From contig JADGQZ010000279.1 in the NCBI GenBank assembly GCA_017881345.1, positions 1-37,343 on the forward strand: 37,343 nucleotides of DNA, written 5' to 3'. Of the stretch, positions 8,337 to 17,007 are shown in pieces. Under the pieces are notes generated by a model. That model saw nothing but the letters and a program-made list of their open reading frames with translations, had not been told where the DNA came from and did no database searches. Source of the DNA: Myxococcaceae bacterium. Its GTDB lineage: Bacteria > Myxococcota > Myxococcia > Myxococcales > Myxococcaceae. Position 1 is the stretch's first letter. Every line of letters begins with the position of its first letter. Made by a program: the position numbers and the translations under genes.

Positions 8337-9737
8337 ATGCGTTTTCGTTCTCGTCTCATGGGCCTGGCGCTGGCCGGCCTGCTGTCTCCCCTCGTCGCGC
8401 TCGGCTCGAGCCACCGTGAAGCCCCCGCGATCTCGTTCGATCCCGCGGCGGACAACACCGACCTCTGGGCATGGATCAAGCCCGGGACGCACGACCGGCT
8501 GTACATCGTCGCGGCCTACAACCCGCTGGAGGAGCCGTCGGGTGGCCCGAACTTCCACAAGTTCTCGGACGAGGTGCTCTACGAGGTGCACATCGTGCGG
8601 GGGGTCGCGAGCCTCGCCGACGTCATCACCTACCAGGTCCGCTTCCGGACCGAGCCGCTCACCCGCGTCGACGTCGCCGACCTGTCCAAGGGCCCTGGCG
8701 GGGGCAAGGAGTTCTTCGCGCAGCTCTCGGGCGCGGTGGGCTTCCAGCGACAGACCTACACCGTGACCAAGGTGCAGGGCGGACAGTCGACGGTCATCGC
8801 CCAGGACGTTCCGGTGGCTCCTCCGAACGCCGGTCCGCGAACGTTCGCCACGCTCAAGGCGCTGGGGCTGCTGAGCACGCCGCAGAACGCGTACAACGAC
8901 GACTTCACGCAGGAGTTCGTCAAGCCGATGGGAAGCGGCGGGGCCGAGGGCACCGTGTTCGCCGGTCCACGCGACGACGGGTTCTACGTCGATCTCGGCG
9001 GCATCTTCGATCTCGCCAACCTGCGTCCCAAGGGGACGGCCCAGGATGGGGTCGCCGGGTTCAATTGCCACGCCATCGCCCTCGACATCCCCGTCACCAA
9101 GGTCGCTGCCGGCGGACAGCTGCCCACGACCAGGACGGACGACTCGATCATCGGCGTGTGGGCGTCCGCCAGCCGCCGCAAGCTGACCATCCAGCGGCAG
9201 AACGGAGCGCCGGAGTCGATCGGCCCGTGGGTGCAGGTCTCTCGCCTCGGTCTGCCACTGATCAACGAGGCGGTCATCGGGCTCCAGGACAAGGACAAGT
9301 ACAACCGGACCACTCCGGCGAGCGACGTGGCGAACTTCGCCGCGTACTTCCTCAACCCGATCATCGTCCGGGACGCCGAGGCGGTGGGCATCTACTCCGC
9401 GCTGGGTGTGGACCCGACGCCGTTCAAGACCAACCGCACCGACATCCTCGACATCATCGGCCTGAAGCAGAACGGCTACAGCGTGACCGCGATCGGCGAC
9501 GTGCTGCGCGTGGATCTCACCACCGACTCGGGGTTTCCCAACGGTCGCGTCATCTACGGCGGCACCAACCACGAGGACGACGTCACCGACGTGCTGCTCT
9601 CGGTGCTGCTGACCAAGGCGGCGTCGGGAATCAGTGACGGGGTGGACCACAACGACGCCACGTACCTGACCCGCTCGCCGTGGCTGGCAAGGCCCTGGGC
9701 CGGCTTCGACCAGGGCCACGGCAAGCCGACGCCCTGA
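8337..9737 (+). CDS. Secreted DUF4331 family protein
   Basis: Signal peptide followed by SSHREAPAISFDPAADNTDLWAWI, the recognisable DUF4331 N-terminal signature; GLPLINEAVIGLQDKDKYNRTTP and C-terminal GGTNHEDDVTDVLLSVLL. Confidence 0.85.
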   Translation: MRFRSRLMGLALAGLLSPLVALGSSHREAPAISFDPAADNTDLWAWIKPGTHDRLYIVAAYNPLEEPSGGPNFHKFSDEVLYEVHIVRGVASLADVITYQVRFRTEPLTRVDVADLSKGPGGGKEFFAQLSGAVGFQRQTYTVTKVQGGQSTVIAQDVPVAPPNAGPRTFATLKALGLLSTPQNAYNDDFTQEFVKPMGSGGAEGTVFAGPRDDGFYVDLGGIFDLANLRPKGTAQDGVAGFNCHAIALDIPVTKVAAGGQLPTTRTDDSIIGVWASASRRKLTIQRQNGAPESIGPWVQVSRLGLPLINEAVIGLQDKDKYNRTTPASDVANFAAYFLNPIIVRDAEAVGIYSALGVDPTPFKTNRTDILDIIGLKQNGYSVTAIGDVLRVDLTTDSGFPNGRVIYGGTNHEDDVTDVLLSVLLTKAASGISDGVDHNDATYLTRSPWLARPWAGFDQGHGKPTP

Positions 9738-9754
9738 TCGGGAACGAGCTCCCC

Positions 9755-11065
9755 ATGCGCATCCCGCACGCCACCTCGCTGTCGCTCTGTCTCCTCCTGC
9801 TCGGGTCGGCGTGCCGGTCCTCCACCTCACCGATCGCGGAACGTTCCCTCTCCGAGGCGCGTGCCCTGGCGCTCGCGCCCGCGGGAGGGGGCCGTCCGGC
9901 GGACCGGGAGATCCTCCGGATACAAGAAAGACTCGGGCACGGCCCGACGGCAGACGACTGGGTCCTGCTCGGCCAGGCCTGGGTCCAGAAGGCTCGGGCC
10001 TCCGGCGACCCCGGCCTCTACCTCGCCGCCGAGGGGGCCAGCACCGCGGCGCTGGCGATGGTTCCCGGCCATGCGGGTGCGCTCGGTCTCCGGGCGCTGG
10101 TGCTGCTCAACCAGCATCAGTTCGCCCGGGCCCGCGAGCAGGCGCTCACCGTCCTGGCCCGTCATCCCGAGGATCTCCTGGCGCTGGCCACGCTCTCCGA
10201 CGCGGCGCTGGAGATGGGCGACCTGCCCGCAGCCCTGGACTCTGCCCAGCGCCTCGTCGATCTGAAGCCCGGCCTCGCAGCCTACGGTCGTGCCGCCCAC
10301 CTCCGCTGGGTGACCGGCGACGTCGCGGGGGCGAAGCGTCTCTACGCCCGGGCGATCGAGGCCGGACGTGGCGCCCGGGACCCGGAGCCGGTGGCATGGA
10401 TGATCGTCCAGGCCGGCCTGATCTTCTGGAACGAGGGCGATCTCGACGGGGCGCTGGCCGGCGCGCACGAGGCGCTCACGCTGGTGCCGGAGTACGGGCC
10501 GGCGCTGGTGCTCCAGGGGCGTTGCCTCCTGGGGGCGGGAGACGACGCCGGTGCCCGTCGTGTGCTCGAGCGCGCCTACGTTGCACAGCCTCTGGTCGAG
10601 ACTGGATGGCTGCTGGCAGACGCCAGGAGGCACGCCGGCGACGGCGGCGGCGCCGAGCAGCTGGAGAACCGGCTCGTCCGTGACGGAAGGCAGGGCGACC
10701 CGCTCATGCTCGGACTCTTCCTCGCCTCGAGGCAGCGCGATGTCGCCGAGGCGGTCCGCTTGCTCGAGGCGGAGCACCGGGCGCGCCCCGGGATCGCCGT
10801 CGAGGACGCGTACGCCTGGGCACTGCTCCGCGCCGGGCGGCTGGCCGAGGCCCGCGCGTCCATCGATCGCGCCACCGCTCACGGCACGCCGGAGCCCCGG
10901 CTGCTGTACCACGCCGGAGCGATCCGGCTGGCGCAGGGAGAGGAGGAGGTGGGCATCGCCTTGATTCGCCGGGCGCTCGCCCTCAATCCCCGTTTCGACC
11001 CGGTGGCCAGCTCGGAGGCGCGGACGCTGCTCGCCGGCTCGGGACGAGAGGCTCGTCGGCCCTAG
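9755..11065 (+). CDS. Tetratricopeptide-repeat lipoprotein
   Basis: ATG at 9755; lipobox LLLLGSACRSS; multiple TPR-like helices (ALVLLNQHQFARAREQALTVLARHPEDLLALATLSDAALEMGDLPAALDSAQRL). Confidence 0.8.
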   Translation: MRIPHATSLSLCLLLLGSACRSSTSPIAERSLSEARALALAPAGGGRPADREILRIQERLGHGPTADDWVLLGQAWVQKARASGDPGLYLAAEGASTAALAMVPGHAGALGLRALVLLNQHQFARAREQALTVLARHPEDLLALATLSDAALEMGDLPAALDSAQRLVDLKPGLAAYGRAAHLRWVTGDVAGAKRLYARAIEAGRGARDPEPVAWMIVQAGLIFWNEGDLDGALAGAHEALTLVPEYGPALVLQGRCLLGAGDDAGARRVLERAYVAQPLVETGWLLADARRHAGDGGGAEQLENRLVRDGRQGDPLMLGLFLASRQRDVAEAVRLLEAEHRARPGIAVEDAYAWALLRAGRLAEARASIDRATAHGTPEPRLLYHAGAIRLAQGEEEVGIALIRRALALNPRFDPVASSEARTLLAGSGREARRP

Positions 11066-11961
11066 GTCCCGCAGCGCATGCCGCAGGTACCATCCGCACC
11101 ACCGTCCGGACGGAGGCACGCACCCACGCACTCCTGGTCAACCCGGCAACGTTCCCCCTCGCGGTTGCGGCGTGCGCAGGTCCCCTCCCGACAGCTGGTG
11201 CCAGGCTCGCAGGCACCCACCACGCACGGCTGACCCTCGGAGGCCCATCGCCCGGGTGCGCAGCGGCCGCCTGCGCAGTGGTTGCCGGATCCGCACTGCG
11301 CCGTGAAGGTGCACGCCTCTCCGATCGCAACGGCTGGAACGCACGTCCGCCGCACGCAGGCGCCCGAGCACTCCGGATGGCTCCGCGCGTCCTGGCGCAG
11401 GTAGACGGCGAGCGGGTCCGTCCCCAGCTCGCAGGCGGTGGCCGGTGGCCCGGGAGCGTCGCAGACTCCGGGTTGCGTCGGCCCGAGGCCGCGGCAGCGA
11501 AGGCCCTCGCGGCACTCCAGCGCCGAGCGGCAGCGGGCGCCGGGCTCGAGCTTCCCGAGGGTGAGAGCCTCGCACGCCTCGGGGAGCGCCACGCTGGCCG
11601 GACCGATCCAGCCACATCCCTGGAGGGCAGCGACTTGCAAGTCGACGCACTCGGCGGTGCGCTTGGCGTCCAGGTCGAGACCCCCGCCGCGCAATGCGAG
11701 GGAGAGCATGCGCGTGCACTCGTCCGAGAGCGCGCGGCGGGGTGCGCCGCCGCAGCAGGCAGCGCGGCGCTCGTCCGGGAGGAGATGGAGCGCCTCGCAG
11801 AGGCGCCGGGCGCGCGGGTCCGGAGTGGCGACGGTGCCGGCGTAGACCGGCTGGACCGTGTCGTCGCCCGCCGAATCGGCGGGGGACTTCCCGCAGCGGC
11901 ACGCACCGGCGAAGAGGAGAAGCACCACCGCGCACGCCCGGCGGCGATGTGCCGGTGACAC
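11062..11961 (-). CDS. Cysteine-rich putative lipoprotein of the myxobacterial Cys-rich/Dickkopf-like type
   Basis: LLLFAGACRCG lipobox; repeated EPGARCRSALECREGLRCRG, GEACTFTAQCGSGNHCAGGRCAPG, GQPCVVGACEPGTSCREGTCARR modules. Confidence 0.7.
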   Translation of the reverse strand: MSPAHRRRACAVVLLLFAGACRCGKSPADSAGDDTVQPVYAGTVATPDPRARRLCEALHLLPDERRAACCGGAPRRALSDECTRMLSLALRGGGLDLDAKRTAECVDLQVAALQGCGWIGPASVALPEACEALTLGKLEPGARCRSALECREGLRCRGLGPTQPGVCDAPGPPATACELGTDPLAVYLRQDARSHPECSGACVRRTCVPAVAIGEACTFTAQCGSGNHCAGGRCAPGRWASEGQPCVVGACEPGTSCREGTCARRNREGERCRVDQECVGACLRPDGGADGTCGMRCGT

Positions 11962-11966
11962 CTGGC

Positions 11967-12308
11967 TCAGCGCTCCGGCCCGACGAAGATGGGCTCGGCC
12001 AGCACCGACCGGGTGAGCCGGGTCACGTTCCCGTACCGGTTGTTGTGGTCGTCACGCAGCCGCACCGCCTCGGCCGAGCTCCGGTACGCCTCGATCGCCT
12101 TCACGCTGTCGGCGCGGTAGTGGACCACGTAGCGGATCCACCCGTCGGCGGCGCGCTCCTGCTCCTTCCACCGCGTCGCGCCGAGGAACCCGGGCTGCCG
12201 GACCACGTCCGGCATGTGGTCCGCCGCGTGCCACCGGGCCCAGGACTCCTCGATGACCGGCGCCACCTCGATCGTCACCCGGTAGACGGCGTTGGCTCGC
12301 CCGCTCAC
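11967..12308 (-). CDS. DUF4286 family protein
   Basis: NAVYRVTIEVAPVIEESWARWHAADHMPDVVRQPGFLGATRWKEQ...WIRYVVHYRADSVKAIEAY; overlaps CBS stop by 4 nt. Confidence 0.75.
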   Translation of the reverse strand: MSGRANAVYRVTIEVAPVIEESWARWHAADHMPDVVRQPGFLGATRWKEQERAADGWIRYVVHYRADSVKAIEAYRSSAEAVRLRDDHNNRYGNVTRLTRSVLAEPIFVGPER

Positions 12309-13672
12309 ATGCGCCCCGCGAGGTACTCGATCAGGTCGATCTTCGTCACGATGGCCACCACCTGTTCGTGTTCCTTCACCACCGCCACGTTGTCCTGCGC
12401 GAACACCTCGCGCAGCCGGCTCAGGGTCGCCTCGGGGCTCACCACGCCCTGCAGCGGGGCGATCAGCGGGTCGATCAGGTCCTGGAACCCCTGCTTCTTC
12501 GAGACCAGTGCGTTCAGGAGATCATACTCGTGGATCATTCCCAGGGTGCCGCCGTGGCCGTCGCGCACCGGCATCTGGCTGATGCCGTGCTTCCGCATCT
12601 GCTCGACGACGGCGTCGATGCGCTGGCCCTTCTCCGCGAACAGGACGTGCTGCTTGCGCGAGCCGATGAGGTCCTTCACCCGGCCGGGCGACTTCTCGTC
12701 CACCGCGAAGCCGTTGTCCTTCATCCACTCGTCGCTGAAGAACTTGCTGATGTAGCTGTTGCCGGTGTCGGTCAGCACGACCACCACCACCTTGCCCTTG
12801 CCCAGCTCGCGAGCGACCTCGACCGCGACGTGCACCGCGGCACCGGAGCTGCCGCCTCCGAACAGGCCTTCCTCGCGGGCCAGCCGCCGCGCGGCATTGA
12901 AGCACTGCTGGTCGTCGACCTGGCGGATCTCGTCGATGACCGAGAAGTCGAGCGCCTTGCAGAGCATGTCCTCGCCGATGCCCTCGACCTTGTAGACGTG
13001 CGGCTCGGGCAGCTTCCCGGTCTGGAAGTAGCCCTGGTAGACGCTGCCCACCGGATCGACGCCCACGTTGCGGATGGCGGGGTTCTTCTCCTTCAGGAAC
13101 TTGCCCACGCCGGTCATCGTCCCGCCGGTGCCGAGGCCGGTGACGAAGACGTCGAGCCGTCCCTCCAGCTGTTCCCAGAGCTCGGGCGCGGTGGTGAGGT
13201 AGTGCGCCTCCCCGTTGTCGGGGTTGTGGTACTGGTTCAGGTAGAAGCTGCCTGGCGTCTCGCGGGCGATGCGCTTCGCGGTCTCGTAATAGCTCTGCGG
13301 CGAGTCGGCGGCCACGTTGGTCGGCGTCACCACCACCTGCGCACCGAGGGCCTTCAGGCGGTTGATCTTCTCGGCCGACATCTTGTCCGGCATCGTGAAG
13401 ATGCAGCGGTAGCCCTTCACCGCCGCTGCCAGCGCGACGCCCATCCCGGTGTTGCCGGAGGTGTTCTCCACGATGGTGCCGCAGGGCTTGAGCTTTCCCT
13501 CGCGTTCGGCCTTCTCGATGATGTGGAGCGCCATCCGGTCCTTGATGGACCCGCCCGGGTTCATGAACTCGCACTTGGCGTACACCGTGGCGTCGTTCGG
13601 GCCGACCAGCTTGTTCAGCCGGACCAGCGGGGTGTGGCCGATGGCCGAGAGGATCGTGGAGTGCACGTTCAT
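12305..13672 (-). CDS. Cystathionine beta-synthase (PLP domain plus C-terminal CBS pair)
   Basis: GHTPLVRLNKLVGP, MNPGGSIKDRMAL, ENTSGNTGMGVALAA, GTGGTMTGVGKFLKEKNP, GLFGGGSSGAAVH; CBS repeats MPVRDGHGGTLGMIHEYDLL and VAVVKEHEQVVAIVTKIDLIEYLA. Alternative start at 13687. Confidence 0.92.
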   Translation of the reverse strand: MNVHSTILSAIGHTPLVRLNKLVGPNDATVYAKCEFMNPGGSIKDRMALHIIEKAEREGKLKPCGTIVENTSGNTGMGVALAAAVKGYRCIFTMPDKMSAEKINRLKALGAQVVVTPTNVAADSPQSYYETAKRIARETPGSFYLNQYHNPDNGEAHYLTTAPELWEQLEGRLDVFVTGLGTGGTMTGVGKFLKEKNPAIRNVGVDPVGSVYQGYFQTGKLPEPHVYKVEGIGEDMLCKALDFSVIDEIRQVDDQQCFNAARRLAREEGLFGGGSSGAAVHVAVEVARELGKGKVVVVVLTDTGNSYISKFFSDEWMKDNGFAVDEKSPGRVKDLIGSRKQHVLFAEKGQRIDAVVEQMRKHGISQMPVRDGHGGTLGMIHEYDLLNALVSKKQGFQDLIDPLIAPLQGVVSPEATLSRLREVFAQDNVAVVKEHEQVVAIVTKIDLIEYLAGRM

Positions 13673-13724
13673 GGCGCCCCCGCTCATAACATTAGCCACA
13701 GACCCACGCGCCCCCGGTCCGGAC

Positions 13725-15011
13725 TCACCCTGCCGCGTGGTCCAGGAGCCAGTGGCGCAGGGCGAATGGGTCGGCCGCGAGCGGCTCGGCGCGCGACGGG
13801 CGGGCGAGCAGCTCGGACAGGGCCGGGGGAACCGCGACCGGGTGGCCCACCAGAGGCTCGACGGTGCTCTCGAACTTCGCCGGATGCGCCGTCGCGGCCA
13901 CCGCCCACGCGCCCGTCGCCCCGTCGGCCCGGAGCTGCTCCAGGACGTGAACCCCGGCGGCGGTGTGCGGACAGAAGACCTGGCCATGCCGCCGCTCGCC
14001 CTCCTGGATGGTCCGGGTGATGTCCGCGTCGGACACCGCGCGGGCCCGGAGCGCCGACCGGAGCACCGGCGGGTCGGGAAACGTCCACACCATCCGCTCG
14101 AAGTTGCTCGGATCGCCGACGTCCATCGCGTTGGCCAGCGTCGCCACGCTCGGGCGGCCACGGTAGACGCCTGAGGCCCAGAACTCGGACAGCGTCGGGT
14201 TGGCGTTGGTCGCCAGGACGATGTCCCCGAGGGGAGCGCCGATCTCCCGAGCCCAGACCGCGGCCAGCGCGTTGCCCAGGTTTCCGGTCGGCACCACGAG
14301 GTTCAGCGTCGTCCCGGAGATCCAGGCTGCGTGCGCGTGGTAGCCGAGCTGCGGGAGCAGCCGCCCGAGACTGATGCTGTTGGCCGAGGTGAGCTGGAGC
14401 GGCGCGAGCCCGGGGTCGGCGAAGGCGGCCTTCACCATCCGCTGGCTGTCATCGAACGTGCCGGCCACGCGCAGCGCGGTCACGTTGTCTCCAAACGCCC
14501 CGAGCTGGTGCGCCTGCCGGGGCGAGACCCGTCCGTCCGGATAGAGCACCACGACCCGCACGCCGGGCATGCGGTGGAACGCCGCGGCCACCGCGGCCCC
14601 GGTGTCGCCGGAGGTCGCGACCAGCACCGTCCGCGGCCGGCCGCCCGCCGGCTGGAGCCGCTGCACGCACGCGGCCAGGAACCGCGCCCCGAAGTCCTTG
14701 AAGGCCGCCGTCGGCCCGTGAAACAGCTCGAGCACGAAATCGTCCGGGCCGCGCAGCGGGACGAGCGGGGCGGGGAAGCTGAACGCCTCGGCCACCATCG
14801 CCGGCAGCGCGGGCTCGAGCCGTTCGCCCACGAAGAAGGGTGACAGGACCGCCACCGCCGCCGCTCCGAGCGACGGATCTCGCGGCGCTCGCACCTCGCC
14901 CCGGGGCAGGCGCGCCGGCACGAAGAGTCCGCCGTCCGGCGCCGTTCCCCGGAGCAGCGCGTCCGCGAGGGGCAGGTCCGCGACCCCGCCCCGCGTGCTG
15001 CCGACGTTCAC
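13725..15011 (-). CDS. thrC: Threonine synthase
   Basis: GTG start at 15011 (MNVGSTRGGV); APDGGLFVPARLP, FHGPTAAFKDFGARFLA, VATSGDTGAAVAAAF, NSISLGRLLPQLGYH, VVPTGNLGNALA. Confidence 0.93.
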   Translation of the reverse strand: MNVGSTRGGVADLPLADALLRGTAPDGGLFVPARLPRGEVRAPRDPSLGAAAVAVLSPFFVGERLEPALPAMVAEAFSFPAPLVPLRGPDDFVLELFHGPTAAFKDFGARFLAACVQRLQPAGGRPRTVLVATSGDTGAAVAAAFHRMPGVRVVVLYPDGRVSPRQAHQLGAFGDNVTALRVAGTFDDSQRMVKAAFADPGLAPLQLTSANSISLGRLLPQLGYHAHAAWISGTTLNLVVPTGNLGNALAAVWAREIGAPLGDIVLATNANPTLSEFWASGVYRGRPSVATLANAMDVGDPSNFERMVWTFPDPPVLRSALRARAVSDADITRTIQEGERRHGQVFCPHTAAGVHVLEQLRADGATGAWAVAATAHPAKFESTVEPLVGHPVAVPPALSELLARPSRAEPLAADPFALRHWLLDHAAG

Positions 15012-15940
15012 CCCACCACCGCCGCAGCCGGAGCCGCGACGGGGGAGATCCACACGTCGCAGTCGATGAACGCCCCCCGGAACGCCCGCTCCATCGCCGC
15101 GGCGATGCGCTCCGACCGATCCTTCGTGCACCAGGCGAAGACGCTCGGGCCGCCGCCGGAGATGCTCGCGCCGAGCGCACCCTCCTCGAGCGCCGCGGCC
15201 TTCACCGGCAGAAAGCCGCCCACCAGGGGCGCACGGAGCGGCTCCACCAGCACGTCGCGCAGCCCGGCCCGGATGCACTCCAGGTCGTTCCGGTAGCAGC
15301 CGGCGAGGACCAGGGCGAGGTTGGCGCTCTGCTCCACGAACTGTGGGAGCTCGAACGGCAGCCGGAGCACCGCCCGCGCGGTCTTGGTCTCGAGGATCTG
15401 GTGCGGATGCACCAGCACGCAGGTCAGGCCGTCCGGGACGGGGATGGAGATGAGACGGTGGTGCGTGGCCAGCGCCAGTCCCCCGAGGAGCATCGGGCCC
15501 ACGTTGTCCCCGTGCTCGGCCCCGCTCGCCGCCGACTCGCCGATCATCGCGCACTGGTAGAGGACGTCCATCGGCGCTGGCTGCTCGAGCACCGCGCTCG
15601 CCGCGACCAGCGCCGCGACGCACGAGGCCGCCGAGCCACCCATGCCAGAGCCGAGCGGGATCCCCTTCTCGATCGTCACCTCGAACCCGTGGGTCAGCCC
15701 CAGGCGTCCGCGGAGCGCGAGCAGCGCGCGACCCGCGGTGTTCTTCTCTGCGTCCAGCGGGAGCCCGCTGACCACGCCGGTGATGCCGGCGATTCGCACC
15801 TCGGCCGCGTCGATTCGCTGCACCGTCACCCGGTCCACCGGTCCGACGATGGCGTGGCCGAGGATGTCGAAGCCCACGCCCACGTTCCCCACGGAGGCGG
15901 GAGCAGCAGCGGTGGCCCGAGTCAGCCGGTTCATGGACAT
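15008..15940 (-). CDS. thrB: Homoserine kinase (GHMP family)
   Basis: PASVGNVGVGFDILGHAI, KGIPLGSGMGGSAASCVAAL, GASISGGGPSVFAWC; 4-nt overlap with thrC. Start could be 15934 or 15940. Confidence 0.92.
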   Translation of the reverse strand: MSMNRLTRATAAAPASVGNVGVGFDILGHAIVGPVDRVTVQRIDAAEVRIAGITGVVSGLPLDAEKNTAGRALLALRGRLGLTHGFEVTIEKGIPLGSGMGGSAASCVAALVAASAVLEQPAPMDVLYQCAMIGESAASGAEHGDNVGPMLLGGLALATHHRLISIPVPDGLTCVLVHPHQILETKTARAVLRLPFELPQFVEQSANLALVLAGCYRNDLECIRAGLRDVLVEPLRAPLVGGFLPVKAAALEEGALGASISGGGPSVFAWCTKDRSERIAAAMERAFRGAFIDCDVWISPVAAPAAAVVG

Positions 15941-15966
15941 CGAGCCTAGTGCTACCCTTGTCGTCA

Positions 15967-17007
15967 ATGCACAGCGAGCAGTCCCTCCGCGACCAGGTGG
16001 CGCTGGCCACGGGTCGTCCGCAGGACGGCGCCCCGGTCCTCCAGCTGAAGGGTGACGCGAGCAACCGCTCCTATCTCCGCGTCGGGCGCTGGCCCGACAG
16101 CCACGTGGTGATGGTGATGCCGCCCGGGCCGCCGAGGAGCGAGGAGGCCAGCAAGGGCGGTCCCCCGGACGAGCTGCCGTTCCTCAACGTGCAGCGCTAC
16201 CTCGACGGCCTCGGGGTCCGGGTCCCACGCATCCTCCGCTACGACACGGTGGCGGCGATGATGGTGCTCGAGGACCTGGGGGACCTCACCTTCGAGCGGG
16301 CGCTGGAGAGCGGTTCGCACGAATCGCTCTACGGCCGGGCGGTGGACCTCCTTGCGCGGATGCGCGCCGCGGCGGACGCGAGGCCCGACCCGGGCTGCCT
16401 CGCCTTCACCCGCGCCTTCGACGAGGAGCTCTACACCTGGGAGCTCCACCACTTCCGCGAATACGGTCTGGAAGCGTGGAGCGGGAAGACCCCCACCACG
16501 GCGGAACGCGCGCAGCTCGAGCGGGCCTTCGCCGGGATCGCGGGGCGGCTGGCGGCGGCACCGCGGGGCTTCACCCACCGCGACTACCAGAGCCGGAACC
16601 TCATGGTGACCAACGGCGAGCTGGTGGTCATCGACTTCCAGGACGCCCTCCAGGGCCCGTGGCAGTACGACCTGGTCGCGCTCCTCCGCGACAGCTACGT
16701 CGAGCTCGCGCCGGAGCTCGTCGACGCGATGATCGACCGCTGGCTGCTGGAGTACGGGCGCGCTGCGAGCCACACCCCGGAGCGGCGCGCGTTCCGCCAG
16801 CTCTTCGACCTGCTCACCGTCCAGCGCAAGCTGAAGGACGCTGCCCGGTTCGAGTTCATCCACCGGGTGAAGAAGAACCCCGGCTTCCTTCCGTCCGTCC
16901 CCGCCTCGCTTCGCTACGCCCGGGCGGCGATGGAGCGTCTCGCGGACGACGGGGACGTCGTCGCCCTCCGCGAGGTGGCCGTCCGCTACGTGCCCGAGCT
17001 GCGCTGA
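15967..17007 (+). CDS. Aminoglycoside-phosphotransferase-fold sugar kinase, AmgK-like
   Basis: LKGDASNRSYLRV, MMVLEDLGDLTFE, GFTHRDYQSRNLMVTNGELVVIDFQDALQGPWQYDLVALLRDSYV; adjacent nucleotidyltransferase. Confidence 0.85.
   Translation: MHSEQSLRDQVALATGRPQDGAPVLQLKGDASNRSYLRVGRWPDSHVVMVMPPGPPRSEEASKGGPPDELPFLNVQRYLDGLGVRVPRILRYDTVAAMMVLEDLGDLTFERALESGSHESLYGRAVDLLARMRAAADARPDPGCLAFTRAFDEELYTWELHHFREYGLEAWSGKTPTTAERAQLERAFAGIAGRLAAAPRGFTHRDYQSRNLMVTNGELVVIDFQDALQGPWQYDLVALLRDSYVELAPELVDAMIDRWLLEYGRAASHTPERRAFRQLFDLLTVQRKLKDAARFEFIHRVKKNPGFLPSVPASLRYARAAMERLADDGDVVALREVAVRYVPELR

Noticed and set aside
12368-14020. 550-aa plus-strand ORF
   Set aside because: Antisense to CBS and thrC; His/Val/Asp-rich off-frame composition with no domain motifs.
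13725-16064. 779-aa minus-strand ORF
   Set aside because: The real thrC starts at 15011; the N-terminal extension is an off-frame translation across thrB.
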